Origin: Rhodanobacteraceae bacterium
GTDB lineage: Bacteria > Acidobacteriota > Terriglobia > Terriglobales > Acidobacteriaceae
Direction of reading: 5' to 3'
Length of the DNA stretch: 53,746 nucleotides
Assembly (NCBI GenBank): GCA_025350865.1
Contig: JANXWZ010000231.1
Location: 1-53,746, forward strand
Shown here: in pieces, positions 1 through 8,519 of the stretch
How positions within the stretch are numbered: the first letter of the stretch is position 1
How the letters are laid out: every line of letters starts with the position of its first letter
Notes under the pieces: model-generated
The model's database searches: none
What the model saw: only the letters and a program-made list of their open reading frames with translations
What the model was told of the DNA's origin: nothing
Position numbers and translations under genes: made by a program

Positions 1-2960
1 TACGTAGACACTGCTGTTGCCCGAGAAGGTGGTTGTAGAGAAGTTGCCGGACTGGAAGACGAAGCCGGAGGGATCGGCCGCAACGGTTACGGTCGCGTTC
101 GTAAATCCGGGGGCCGAGATGGTGATGGTGGCCGTGCCGACGCCGACGCCCTGAACGTAATAGGAAAGAGCAGAACTGTTGACGACCCCGAGGAAGCTGA
201 TGGAGCCAGATCCCCCAATGGTCTGCGATTTCGACACCACGGCTACCGCCGGGTTGGAGCTGGTCACCGTGACGGTCACCGCTGCCGGTGGCGTCTGGCT
301 CAGATAGCTGTAGGTGGCGGTCTGCAACCCGAGGCCCGTGGCTACCGAGGCTGTTTGCACGTTGATCGGCGGAGCCGTGACGGACGCGCTGATCTGCTGC
401 GAGGCGGCGGCTGAAGGTGTCGAGAATCCAGGGGGCGTTGTGATGGAAAGATTGGTGGAGCCGGCTGACACCGGCTGGAAGACAACGAAATCGGAGGAAT
501 CGCCCACAGCGAAGTTCACAGGCGACGTCACGGTTCCTACAGCACCGCTGGAACTGGTGACAGAGACCTGAACGGCTCCGGCGGAGGGGGCAAGTGTGCC
601 CCCGCCCAACACGGTCAGCGTCCCGGGATTCAGGATCACTGGCTGGACATAGATATCGGATGGCCCGGAAAACGTCGTGGTCGCGAAGTTGCTGCTCTGG
701 AAGATGAACCCGGACGGGTCGACGGTGATGTTGAGGGTGGCGTTGGAGAATCCGGCTGCCGCGATGGTGACGGTCGTCGAGCCGACAGCGTGCCCCTGAA
801 CATAGAAGGAAAGTGCGCTGCTGGTGGCGACACCGTTGAAGGAGACACTTGCGCCTCCCGCGACCGTGGCGCTGGTGGATATTGTGGCGACTGACGCGCT
901 GGCACTGGTGACTGTAACGGTCACGGGCGACGGCGGAGTCTGGCTGAGGTAGGCGTAGGTCGCAGCCTGCATGTTGGTCCCAGTCGTCAGGCTGCCGGTT
1001 TGCAAACTGATGGGCGGGGCCGTGACCGTAGCCGTAATCTGCTGCGTATTGGCCGGAGTCGGGGTGGAGTAGCCTGGCGGAGTTGCGATGGAAAGGTTGG
1101 TGGTGCCAGCAGCGACGGGCGAGAAGGTTGCGTAGTTGGAGGAGGACCCGGCCACAAAATTGATCGGGGTCGTAATTGTTCCTACCTGCGGCGCCGAACT
1201 GGTGATCGTGATCGGGATGGTCCCGATGCCGGGGTTGAACGACGCGCCGCCCAGGACAGCGAGGGTGGCAGGGTTGAGATAAACCGGCTGCACGTAGATG
1301 GTGCTGTTGGGTGAGAAGGTTGTTGTCGAGAAGCTGCTGCTCTGGAGGATGAAGCCCGAGGGACTGACCGTAACGGTCATTGTTGTCGAGGAATAGCCGG
1401 GTGCCGAAACAGTGATGGTCGATGTTCCGACGGATTGGCCCTGCACGCTGTACGAAAGTGCGCTGCTGTTGACGGTATTGGGGAACGTGGTGGAGGCAGC
1501 TCCGGCGATGGTCGAGCCAGTGGAAATGGTTGCGACTGCCGGGTTGGAGCTGGTGATTGTCACGGTCACGGGTGACGGCGGCGTCTGGCTAAGGAAGGCA
1601 TATGTCTGCTGCTGGAGATTCACTCCAGTGGCAAGGCTGCCGGTCTGCTCGCTGATAGGCGGCGCGGTGACGGTGGCCGTTAGCTGCTGTGTGTTAGCAG
1701 GCGTTGGCGTGGAGAAGCCGGATGGTGTGCCCAGGCTGATGACCGAGGTGCCAGCTCCGACAGGTTGAAAGTTAGTGGAAAGTGAGCTGGACCCGGCGGT
1801 AAAGACGATGGGGCTGGAGGTGATGGTGCCGGTTGCAGTGGTCCCGCTGGTGACGGTCACATTGACCGGCGCGGCCTGCGGGGCGACTAACGCCCCGCCA
1901 ATGACCGCCAGGGTGCTGGGATTGAGAATGACAGGCTGCGCGTAGAGCGTGCTGGGGACGGAGAAGCTGGTGGTCGAGAAGCTGTTGGATTGGAAGATGA
2001 AGCCGCTGGGATCGACCGTGACCGAGATGGTGGCGGAGGCGTAGGGATTGGCGCTGACAGTGATGGTGGAGGTTCCAACGCTGAGACCCTGCACATAGAA
2101 GCTGACGGCGCTTCCATTGACGACGCTGGTGAAAGTCGCGACGCCGGTCCCGACGGTGGTGGCGGTCGAGGTGGAGATAACGGCTACCGCCGGGTTGGAG
2201 CTCGTCAGTGTGATCGTGGTGGGGACGGTGGGCGTCTGCGAGAGGTAGACGTAAGAGGAGACTTCCAAGCCGACTCCAGAGGTCAGCGTAGTCGTCTGAA
2301 CATTGACGGGCGGCGCGGAGACGGTGGCAGTAATCTGCTGGCTGCCAGCGGGTGTGCTGAAGCCCGCCGGCGTCGAGACCGTCAGCACGGACGCTCCAGA
2401 GGCGCCGGAATGGAAGTTGACCGTGGCGATTCCGGTCCCCGGGGCGAACGAGGTGGGACTGTTGAGGATGGTTCCCGTCGCCGGCGTTCCGCTGGTTACC
2501 CCGATCGCAACAGCTCCGGCAGCTGGTGCCACGTTGTTCTGGAAAAGAACGGCAAGGGTAACAGGGTTGAGCACGACTGACTGGAGCTGGACGACGTAGT
2601 CGGGTGAAAGCGTGGTGGTTAGGAAGTCGCCTCCATTGAAAGCAAAGCCGGAGGGATCGACTGTGATTGCGACCGTTGTGTTGAGATATCCGGGGGCCGA
2701 GATGGTGAGCGTGCCGGAACCAAGGCCAATGCCCTGAATGTAGTACGAGTTGGCGCTCGTTCCGGTAATTGCAGGGAGGTTGACGCTGGTTGTTCCGGCC
2801 ACAGTCGGGCTTGTGGAGACGGTGAAGACGGCAGGATTACTGCTGGTCAAGGTCGCCGTGGTAGGCGTCGGGGGTGCCGCGGCGAAGTAGAAGTAGCTGG
2901 CGTTCTCGAGGAGCTTTCCGGTGGTGATCGCGTTGGTCTGCAGGGTGATGCCGCCGTTGA
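1..2960 (-). repeat. Coding tandem repeats of about 215 residues
   Basis: Within the giant lipoprotein gene, the segment encoding the APPI..QT phrase recurs with anchors near 361, 1006, 1651, 2302 and 2944, spacings of about 645, 645, 651 and 642 bp. All spacings are multiples of three or nearly so, as expected for whole-domain repeats. Each unit seems to contain two or three beta-sandwich-like segments. The unit nearest the N-terminus (about 2944) is the most diverged. The array continues past the left edge. Confidence 0.8.
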
Positions 2961-4683
2961 CGGTGACGGCGGAGACGGCCTCCGGGATGTTGGTGGAGTT
3001 GGCGCGCAGGTTCGTGACGCCGGTGGCGAGGCCGTTGATGGGAACGTTGACCGTGGTGGCGCCGGCCGCGACGGTGACAGTCGAGGGCACGGAGAAAATG
3101 GACGGGTTGTCGACGGTGAGATTGAATGTGATGCCTCCGGCCGGTGCGGGCGCGGAGGTGGTCAGGGTCTCGTTGGTGGTGACACCGATGGGGATGCTGA
3201 ATGTGGTCGGAAAGGAGGCGGTGACACTGACGCTGGCGTTGCGGGCGCCGGGAGCATAGCCGGTGGCAGTGGCGGTAATCGACGAAGTTCCGACAGTTAC
3301 ACCGGTGACCTGGGGGTTCGAGGCGGGAATCTGCAGGCCGCCAGGGATGAAGACGGACGGTGTAACGGTGGCGATGCCGGGAGTTGCGCTGGTGAAGTTG
3401 ACGGTGACTCCGCCAGCAGGCGCGGGGGTGCCGAGGGAGAGGGGCAGGCTGACGCTCTGGCCGGGGGCGACGGCGGGGATGGCGCCGAGCGAGATGAGGG
3501 AGTTGGTCGCGGAGAGGGTGACCGAGCTGCCGTAGTAGCCCGTGGCGCTGCCGGTGATGGTGGATGTTCCGGACGCGACGCCGATGTAGTTGAAGGTTCC
3601 GGACGAGGCTCCGGCGGCGATGTTGGCCGGGGTGGTTACGGTAACGGCGGCGGTGTTGGAACTGACGAGATTGACGGTGAGTCCGCCAGCGGGCGCGGCC
3701 TGGCCTAAGGTGAGGGTGCCGACGGTGGGGCTGCCGACTCCGACCAGATTGCTGGGCGTGGCGAGGACAAGGTTGGGGAGAATCTTGAGGGTCCAGTCAG
3801 GCGGAGCGACGCTGAGGGTGGGCTGGAAAACCGGCGACGCGGTCGGGAGCAGGTAGATGCTGCCGACGTTCTGGGTAGGGTTGTTGGCAATGTCGAGGAT
3901 CGCGTCGGCGGTATTGGTAGGAGCTGAGCCCGCCGCCGGTTTGGCGAAAAGGAAGAAGTTTCCGCAGGGGGAGCCGTCGCCCGAGACGCCGCCAGGGGAG
4001 TTGACGCAGGCAGCCATGGAGTTGGCGAGCGCGTTGAGATTATTGATGGGTGCGGTGAAACCGCCAGGGAGAGCTGGGCCGGGCGACTGGCCGCCATCGG
4101 TGTCGATGAACTTGTTGATCTGGATGAAGTCGTTGGCCAGGGTGAGTTGGTTGGCCGGGGCCGCGCCGACGTTCAGGTAGGAACTCATGAACGGGGTGAT
4201 GGGGTAGATGGAGCCGATTGTGGTGACTTCATTGATGATGATGTGGGTCGCAGAGGTGAGATTGCCGCAGGGTCCGAGGGCGGTCATCAGGACGATCTGG
4301 GGGTTGTTCATCGCCGGAGCGGGATTGCCCCCGGATGCGATGAGGTAGACCTCGTCGGTGATGCTATTGCAGGAGTACAGGCCGGTGATGGAGAATGCGC
4401 CGAACGTGTCCGTGACCGGCGGGATATGTGGCCCAAAGATCATGGGAATGGCCGGGGACTGGTCGCCGGCGGTTCCTGTGGTGTAGAGCTGTACGGTAGC
4501 TCCCGAGATTGGCTGCTGTCCGCCATGGACGAAACCTTCAAGCTTGACCTGGCTTCCGGTTGCGGCGGGGATGTTCGAGCCGAAGTTACCGGCACCGCAG
4601 CCGCCGAGCAGGACGGCAAGGGTAGACGCGACGAGAAGACGAAAGGACGACCGGAAGGCGGGGGAGCTTGCGGCAGAGATCAT
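1..4683 (-). CDS. Giant Ig-like repeat surface lipoprotein, 3' end outside window
   Basis: The minus-strand frame is open from ATG 4683 to the left edge, giving 1561 codons with no stop seen, so the C-terminus is missing. A GAGG ribosome binding site lies about 8 nt before the ATG. Residues 1-29 form a lipoprotein signal with lipobox LGGC (Cys29), so export and lipid anchoring are expected. Residues about 45-330 are a module with the motif HGGQQPISGATVQLY that recurs in the lipoprotein at 12808-15849. The rest is Thr/Ser/Val/Pro-rich beta-strand sequence of bacterial Ig-like type, with phrases such as SQTPPSPVTVT and VDPSGFIFQS recurring about every 215 residues. No catalytic motif is visible. 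Adhesive or structural surface protein is inference. It is divergent from the S53 peptidase across a 502-nt gap. Confidence 0.85.
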   Translation of the reverse strand, partial: MISAASSPAFRSSFRLLVASTLAVLLGGCGAGNFGSNIPAATGSQVKLEGFVHGGQQPISGATVQLYTTGTAGDQSPAIPMIFGPHIPPVTDTFGAFSITGLYSCNSITDEVYLIASGGNPAPAMNNPQIVLMTALGPCGNLTSATHIIINEVTTIGSIYPITPFMSSYLNVGAAPANQLTLANDFIQINKFIDTDGGQSPGPALPGGFTAPINNLNALANSMAACVNSPGGVSGDGSPCGNFFLFAKPAAGSAPTNTADAILDIANNPTQNVGSIYLLPTASPVFQPTLSVAPPDWTLKILPNLVLATPSNLVGVGSPTVGTLTLGQAAPAGGLTVNLVSSNTAAVTVTTPANIAAGASSGTFNYIGVASGTSTITGSATGYYGSSVTLSATNSLISLGAIPAVAPGQSVSLPLSLGTPAPAGGVTVNFTSATPGIATVTPSVFIPGGLQIPASNPQVTGVTVGTSSITATATGYAPGARNASVSVTASFPTTFSIPIGVTTNETLTTSAPAPAGGITFNLTVDNPSIFSVPSTVTVAAGATTVNVPINGLATGVTNLRANSTNIPEAVSAVTVNGGITLQTNAITTGKLLENASYFYFAAAPPTPTTATLTSSNPAVFTVSTSPTVAGTTSVNLPAITGTSANSYYIQGIGLGSGTLTISAPGYLNTTVAITVDPSGFAFNGGDFLTTTLSPDYVVQLQSVVLNPVTLAVLFQNNVAPAAGAVAIGVTSGTPATGTILNSPTSFAPGTGIATVNFHSGASGASVLTVSTPAGFSTPAGSQQITATVSAPPVNVQTTTLTSGVGLEVSSYVYLSQTPTVPTTITLTSSNPAVAVISTSTATTVGTGVATFTSVVNGSAVSFYVQGLSVGTSTITVSANPYASATISVTVDPSGFIFQSNSFSTTSFSVPSTLYAQPVILNPSTLAVIGGALVAPQAAPVNVTVTSGTTATGTITSSPIVFTAGSSSLSTNFQPVGAGTSVISLGTPSGFSTPTPANTQQLTATVTAPPISEQTGSLATGVNLQQQTYAFLSQTPPSPVTVTITSSNPAVATISTGSTIAGAASTTFPNTVNSSALSYSVQGQSVGTSTITVSAPGYSSTTMTVTVSPSGFILQSSSFSTTTFSPNSTIYVQPVYLNPATLAVLGGASFNPGIGTIPITITSSAPQVGTITTPINFVAGSSSNYATFSPVAAGTTNLSIATPPGYSTPTPANTQQITATVTAPPISLQTGSLTTGTNMQAATYAYLSQTPPSPVTVTVTSASASVATISTSATVAGGASVSFNGVATSSALSFYVQGHAVGSTTVTIAAAGFSNATLNITVDPSGFIFQSSNFATTTFSGPSDIYVQPVILNPGTLTVLGGGTLAPSAGAVQVSVTSSSGAVGTVTSPVNFAVGDSSDFVVFQPVSAGSTNLSITTPPGFSTPSAAASQQISASVTAPPINVQTASVATGLGLQTATYSYLSQTPPAAVTVTVTSSNPAVAVVSKSQTIGGSGSISFLGVVNSSALSYYVQGVGVGTATITISAPGFTNATVTVAADPSGFVFQSGNFSTTTFSGNSSVYV

Positions 4684-5185
4684 TGGATTGGCCTCGAATC
4701 GAATCGAATCTATCTGGATCTATCTGAAAATGAGGGAGTCGCCGGATTACTCGGGGATCATCCCGACGAGGGATGAGTCGGGACAGGGGACGTCTATTCG
4801 CGGCAATTCTGCGATGTGGAGAGTTACTACGTGGGCCCGTGGCAGCTTTTTATCACGCTAGCGGACGTAAAGCCAATGAAATGTCGGGAAAACATGAATC
4901 TTGAACAAATAGGGTGATGTGGCGGCGGCTGCCTCCGGGGTATGTATCGTCGGCACGTTGAAGAACCCTTTTGACCAGGAACTATTGTTTGCTGTTTGGG
5001 TTGAAAGCGACAAGCCTGGGGTCCCAACCGCGAATTGTGTTTGCATGTGCGAAGATTCCCGACGGCCCCCGGCCAGCGCGGTAAAGGTTGAGTGGTAATC
5101 TGATCGCTCCAACTCTTCGTCCTATACAGCAAAGTGGGTGGGCTTATCCCATCGACCCTCAACCTTGAAAGCCGGTACATTCTTG
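4684..5185. other. 502-nt divergent intergenic region, no gene seen
   Basis: This lies between the divergent starts of the giant lipoprotein and the S53 peptidase, and presumably carries both promoters, though I cannot place either confidently. Visible structure: three tandem GAATC units at 4696-4710; a TATCTG direct repeat at 4711-4726; and a hairpin TCATCCC-gacga-GGGATGA at 4758-4776 that would lie in the leader of the lipoprotein transcript. The middle (about 4840-5040) is lower in GC than the flanking genes. Short overlapping frames on the minus strand have no support. Confidence 0.5.
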
Positions 5186-7999
5186 ATGAAACTCTCGACA
5201 GCGATTATAGGCGCCGCACTTGTGGCCGCCACCACTGGATCGGTTTGGGCACAACGGCCCGAGGCGAGGATCAAGGCTCCGATTGACAATGGGGTGCGTA
5301 GCTCGTTACAGGGAACGCGGCTGGCGATGGCACAGCCGGAAAATGACGCGGGCCGCATGTCGGCCTCCGCGCAGCTGGAGCAGATGACGATCGTATTTGG
5401 CAAGAGCGCGGCACAGCAGAGCGCACTTGACACGCTGATCGAGGATCAGCAGAATCCCGCGTCGGCAAGGTACCACCAGTGGCTTTCGCCGGACGAATTC
5501 GGCGCGATGTTTGGCGCAGCCGACAGCGATATTGCCAAGGTGCAGCAGTGGCTGCAGTCGCAGGGTTTCACGGTGGGCGATGTATCGCGCAACCGCAGCG
5601 AGATTGCGTTTTCAGGCACGATCGGCGAGGTTGAGACGGCGTTCGGGACCGAGATGCGCTACTTCCGCACTGGGAGCGAGACCCACTTTGCGCCGGCGAG
5701 CGATCTGACGGTTCCGGCTGCGCTGGCGACAGCGGTTGTGGGTGTCGGACACCTGAATGATTTGAAGCCACGGTCGCACATGCGGCCCGTTCTGCCGGAG
5801 ACGACGGTCGCCCACGCGAACTTTACGTCGGGCCAGTCCGGCAACAACTTTGTGCAGCCGGGCGACCTGGCGGTGATCTACGACGTGAACGCGGCGTACA
5901 GCGCAGGTTATTCGGGGACGGGGGAGACGATCGTTGTGATCGGCCAGTCCGCCGTGACGTTGTCGGATATCTCAAACTTCCAGACGGCTGCGGGAGTTCC
6001 GGTGCGGCCACCAACGATTACCCTGATGCCGAACACCGGGGCTTCGACGTTCTCGACCGGCGACCAGGGGGAATCGGACCTCGACCTGGAGTGGACGAGC
6101 GCGATCGCCAAGGGCGCGACGATCAACTTCATCTACACGGGTAACGGGACCAACACCGGCGGTGCGTTCGGCGCGCTACAGTATGCGGTTACGAACAAGA
6201 TCGGCAACATCATCAGCAGCAGTTACGGGGACTGCGAAGTTGACGTGGGCAGCAACTACTTCACTTTCGCTGCTGGCTACTTACAGCAGGCGGCGGCGCA
6301 GGGGCAGACGGTCATCTCAGCTTCTGGAGACAATGGCTCGACCGACTGCTCTCAAAACACGAATCAGACGACAGCGAATCGGCAGGCAGTTTCGGTTGAT
6401 TTCCCGGCCGGCAGTCAGTACGTAACGGCGCTGGGCGGGACCGAATTCTTGGCGGCAAACATTACGAAAAATCTGAACGGCACCACCGTGGTCGGTGCGA
6501 ACGCCGCGACGTACTGGACGTCTATCAGTGGCACAGATGTTCTGACGAGCGCGAAGTCCTACATTCCCGAGCAGGTATGGAATGACGACTCAGCGACTGC
6601 GCTCTCGTCTGGCGGCGGCGGCGTCAGCATCTTCGCTCCGCGGCCGACGTGGCAGACGGGAAACGGGATCACGGCGGGAAGCTTCCGCCTGGTGCCGGAT
6701 ATTTCGCTCGCGTCCTCTCCGAACAATGCCGGGTATCTGTACTGCTCGAGCGATACGAGCACGAATGTGACCGGGAGCTGCTCGCATGGTTTCCGCGATG
6801 TGAACACCGCCAGCCTGACGGTGGCGGGCGGCACCAGCTTTGCGGCACCGATCTTCGCGGGCATGCTGGCAATCATCAATCAGAGGACGAACACGCCGTA
6901 CGCAGGGTTGATCAATCCCACGCTTTACTCGCTGGCGGCAAACGCCACTACCTACGCCAATGCGTTCCACGATATTACGATCGGGAGCAATGCGTGTACG
7001 TCGACATTAACGACGCTCTGCGGGACGACCGGCTCGCAGCTCACCTCATACGCTGCGACGACGGGCTACGATCAAGCGACCGGCCTGGGTTCGATCGACC
7101 TGTATAACCTGATGCAGGCATGGAACGCAAGCCTGACCCTGACCGGGGCGAATACTACGACCACGTTGTCGGCTGCGGCCAGTCCAGCCACCACCGGCAC
7201 AGCTGATGCCATCACCATGACGGTGACGGGCGCAACCACCGGGCCCACGGGACCGGTCAGCGTGACCGTTGACGGCGGAACTGCAACGCTGGTGACTCTG
7301 ACCGCAGGGGCAACGACCTCAACGGCAACGTTCAGCTTTACGACCGCAACCCTTGGGGCGCACTCGATCGTTGCGACGTACCTGGGCGATGCGACCCACA
7401 GCACTTCCACAAAGACACTGTCGCTGACGGCGAAGTCGCCGGGATCGTTTACGGTATCGGCTCCGGCGGTTTCGGTGACGCACGGCAGTACAGTGACGGA
7501 GGTAGTGACGCTTACGCCGACTGGCGGCTACTTCGGCGGGACCAACATTACGCTGACCCCATCGACGATCGCCAACGCCTGCTATTCGGTGACGAATCCG
7601 ACGCTCAGCGGAACTGCGGCGGTGCAAGTGACGGTAACGATCAACACCAACGCGACCAACTGCACTGTGCAGAACCTGTTCAAGCCGGGTTCCGGTTCGG
7701 CGGCTGCGACGCGGACACCGGCGCGACCGGGTCTGCCTCTGCCGGCGGGAGTCGCGTTTGCGGCGCTGGCACTGGCGGGCTTCTTCGGGCGGCGGTCGCG
7801 TAAGCTGCGTGGAGCGATCGCGATGATAGCGCTGCTTGTGGCGGGCTTCGGACTGTCGGGCTGCGGAAGTACGAGCACGGCGGGCGCGGGGATTCCGACA
7901 ACGGCTCCGATGGGATCGTATACCGTGACTGTGACGGGAACGGACTCAACCACCGGGACAATCACTGCTTCGACGACGTTTGCGCTGACGATCAACTAG
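5186..7999 (+). CDS. Secreted S53 (sedolisin/kumamolisin) serine-carboxyl peptidase with Ig-like and membrane-hairpin tail
   Basis: 937 aa from ATG 5186, chosen because a signal peptide (MKLSTAIIGAALVAATTG, ending near VWAQ) starts there; an upstream in-frame ATG at 5138 would bury it. Residues about 35-200 match the pro-kumamolisin activation domain. Residues about 220-640 are the peptidase: Glu296 and Asp300 (ESDLD), oxyanion Asp349 (SSYGD) and nucleophile Ser551 (GGTSFAAP) are all present, so it should be an active, acid-adapted endopeptidase after prodomain removal. Residues about 655-840 are Ig-like. Residues about 850-895 are two hydrophobic stretches separated by GRRSRK, followed by SGCG and a short beta-rich end with the phrase GSYTVTVTGTD. 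The tail suggests surface retention (inference). No good ribosome binding site is visible. Confidence 0.93.
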   Translation: MKLSTAIIGAALVAATTGSVWAQRPEARIKAPIDNGVRSSLQGTRLAMAQPENDAGRMSASAQLEQMTIVFGKSAAQQSALDTLIEDQQNPASARYHQWLSPDEFGAMFGAADSDIAKVQQWLQSQGFTVGDVSRNRSEIAFSGTIGEVETAFGTEMRYFRTGSETHFAPASDLTVPAALATAVVGVGHLNDLKPRSHMRPVLPETTVAHANFTSGQSGNNFVQPGDLAVIYDVNAAYSAGYSGTGETIVVIGQSAVTLSDISNFQTAAGVPVRPPTITLMPNTGASTFSTGDQGESDLDLEWTSAIAKGATINFIYTGNGTNTGGAFGALQYAVTNKIGNIISSSYGDCEVDVGSNYFTFAAGYLQQAAAQGQTVISASGDNGSTDCSQNTNQTTANRQAVSVDFPAGSQYVTALGGTEFLAANITKNLNGTTVVGANAATYWTSISGTDVLTSAKSYIPEQVWNDDSATALSSGGGGVSIFAPRPTWQTGNGITAGSFRLVPDISLASSPNNAGYLYCSSDTSTNVTGSCSHGFRDVNTASLTVAGGTSFAAPIFAGMLAIINQRTNTPYAGLINPTLYSLAANATTYANAFHDITIGSNACTSTLTTLCGTTGSQLTSYAATTGYDQATGLGSIDLYNLMQAWNASLTLTGANTTTTLSAAASPATTGTADAITMTVTGATTGPTGPVSVTVDGGTATLVTLTAGATTSTATFSFTTATLGAHSIVATYLGDATHSTSTKTLSLTAKSPGSFTVSAPAVSVTHGSTVTEVVTLTPTGGYFGGTNITLTPSTIANACYSVTNPTLSGTAAVQVTVTINTNATNCTVQNLFKPGSGSAAATRTPARPGLPLPAGVAFAALALAGFFGRRSRKLRGAIAMIALLVAGFGLSGCGSTSTAGAGIPTTAPMGSYTVTVTGTDSTTGTITASTTFALTIN

Positions 8000-8011
8000 G
8001 GACAGGAACGA

Positions 8012-8050
8012 AGGCCCGTCTCGGCCCGCGAGGGTTGGGGCGGGCTCTTT
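8012..8050 (+). terminator. Possible bidirectional terminator
   Basis: GC-rich stem between GCCCG (8014-8018) and CGGGC (8041-8045), with an inner CTCG/CGAG pair, followed by CTTTCG. It sits between the convergent S53 peptidase (stop 7999) and the cyclotransferase-like gene (stop 8056). The stem is short and the T run is poor, so this is a weak call. Confidence 0.35.
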
Positions 8051-8055
8051 CGCGT

Positions 8056-8412
8056 TTACGGCAGAGGTTGGTTGTAGAGGTAGACCCAGCAGTCGAGGGT
8101 GGAGCCGTCGGCTTGGGTGACGGTTTGGATAGCGCGGACGAAAAGGCTGTTGGTGGGATCGGATGGGCGGAAGTCTTCGTAGCGGTCCAGCGAGGCAAGG
8201 ATGGCGGGGTCTTCGGGCAGGGCGAAGATGGTGCCGTGGACGATGTCGACGCGGTTGGGGCGGATGACGACGCCGGGGTAGTCGGCGAGGCTGTAGAGGG
8301 TGCCTCGCATTGTGCCTGGGCCGAGCTCACGGAGTTGGCGGACCGCGTGGGCGATCTCGGCCGGGGCGCGGTCGGGGTGGAGGGTTCCGTAGACGAAGAG
8401 GTGCTGGGGCAT
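8056..8412 (-). CDS. Gamma-glutamylcyclotransferase-like (AIG2/GGCT fold) protein
   Basis: 118 aa from ATG 8412. The start is chosen because the family's YGTL motif begins within a few residues (MPQHLFVYGTLHP); a longer in-frame start would add a repeat-derived tail. The YGTL loop near residue 7 and the acid in LDRYEDF, at the expected place of the catalytic Glu, are present. Family members convert gamma-glutamyl amines or peptides to 5-oxoproline; the substrate here cannot be told. Length fits the small bacterial branch. It is cytosolic, with no signal or membrane segment. It is convergent with the S53 gene and downstream of the OPT transporter on the same strand, separated by a structured repeat. 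Confidence 0.8.
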   Translation of the reverse strand: MPQHLFVYGTLHPDRAPAEIAHAVRQLRELGPGTMRGTLYSLADYPGVVIRPNRVDIVHGTIFALPEDPAILASLDRYEDFRPSDPTNSLFVRAIQTVTQADGSTLDCWVYLYNQPLP

Positions 8413-8462
8413 GGGGGCGCCTGAAGCGATCTGCGTTCGAGGCGGACTGGTCGCTTCGGGGT

Positions 8463-8516
8463 CCTTCGACTGCGTCTGGCGCAACGTGCGCGCCAGACTC
8501 CGCTCAGGATGACCTT
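8463..8516. repeat. Intergenic hairpin repeat (CCTTCGACT...CGCTCAGGATGACC type)
   Basis: A perfect 9-bp stem GTCTGGCGC (8474-8482) / GCGCCAGAC (8490-8498), loop AACGTGC, is embedded between CCTTCGACTGC and TCCGCTCAGGATGACC. The flanks resemble the CAGAATGACC repeats elsewhere in the window. It lies just after the OPT transporter stop (minus strand), where it could act as a terminator, but no T run follows. Confidence 0.6.
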
Positions 8517-8519
8517 GGG

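Noticed and set aside
4827..5180. Short minus-strand frames in the 502-nt divergent gap
   Set aside because: Overlap each other in different frames, no ribosome binding site, no recognisable protein.
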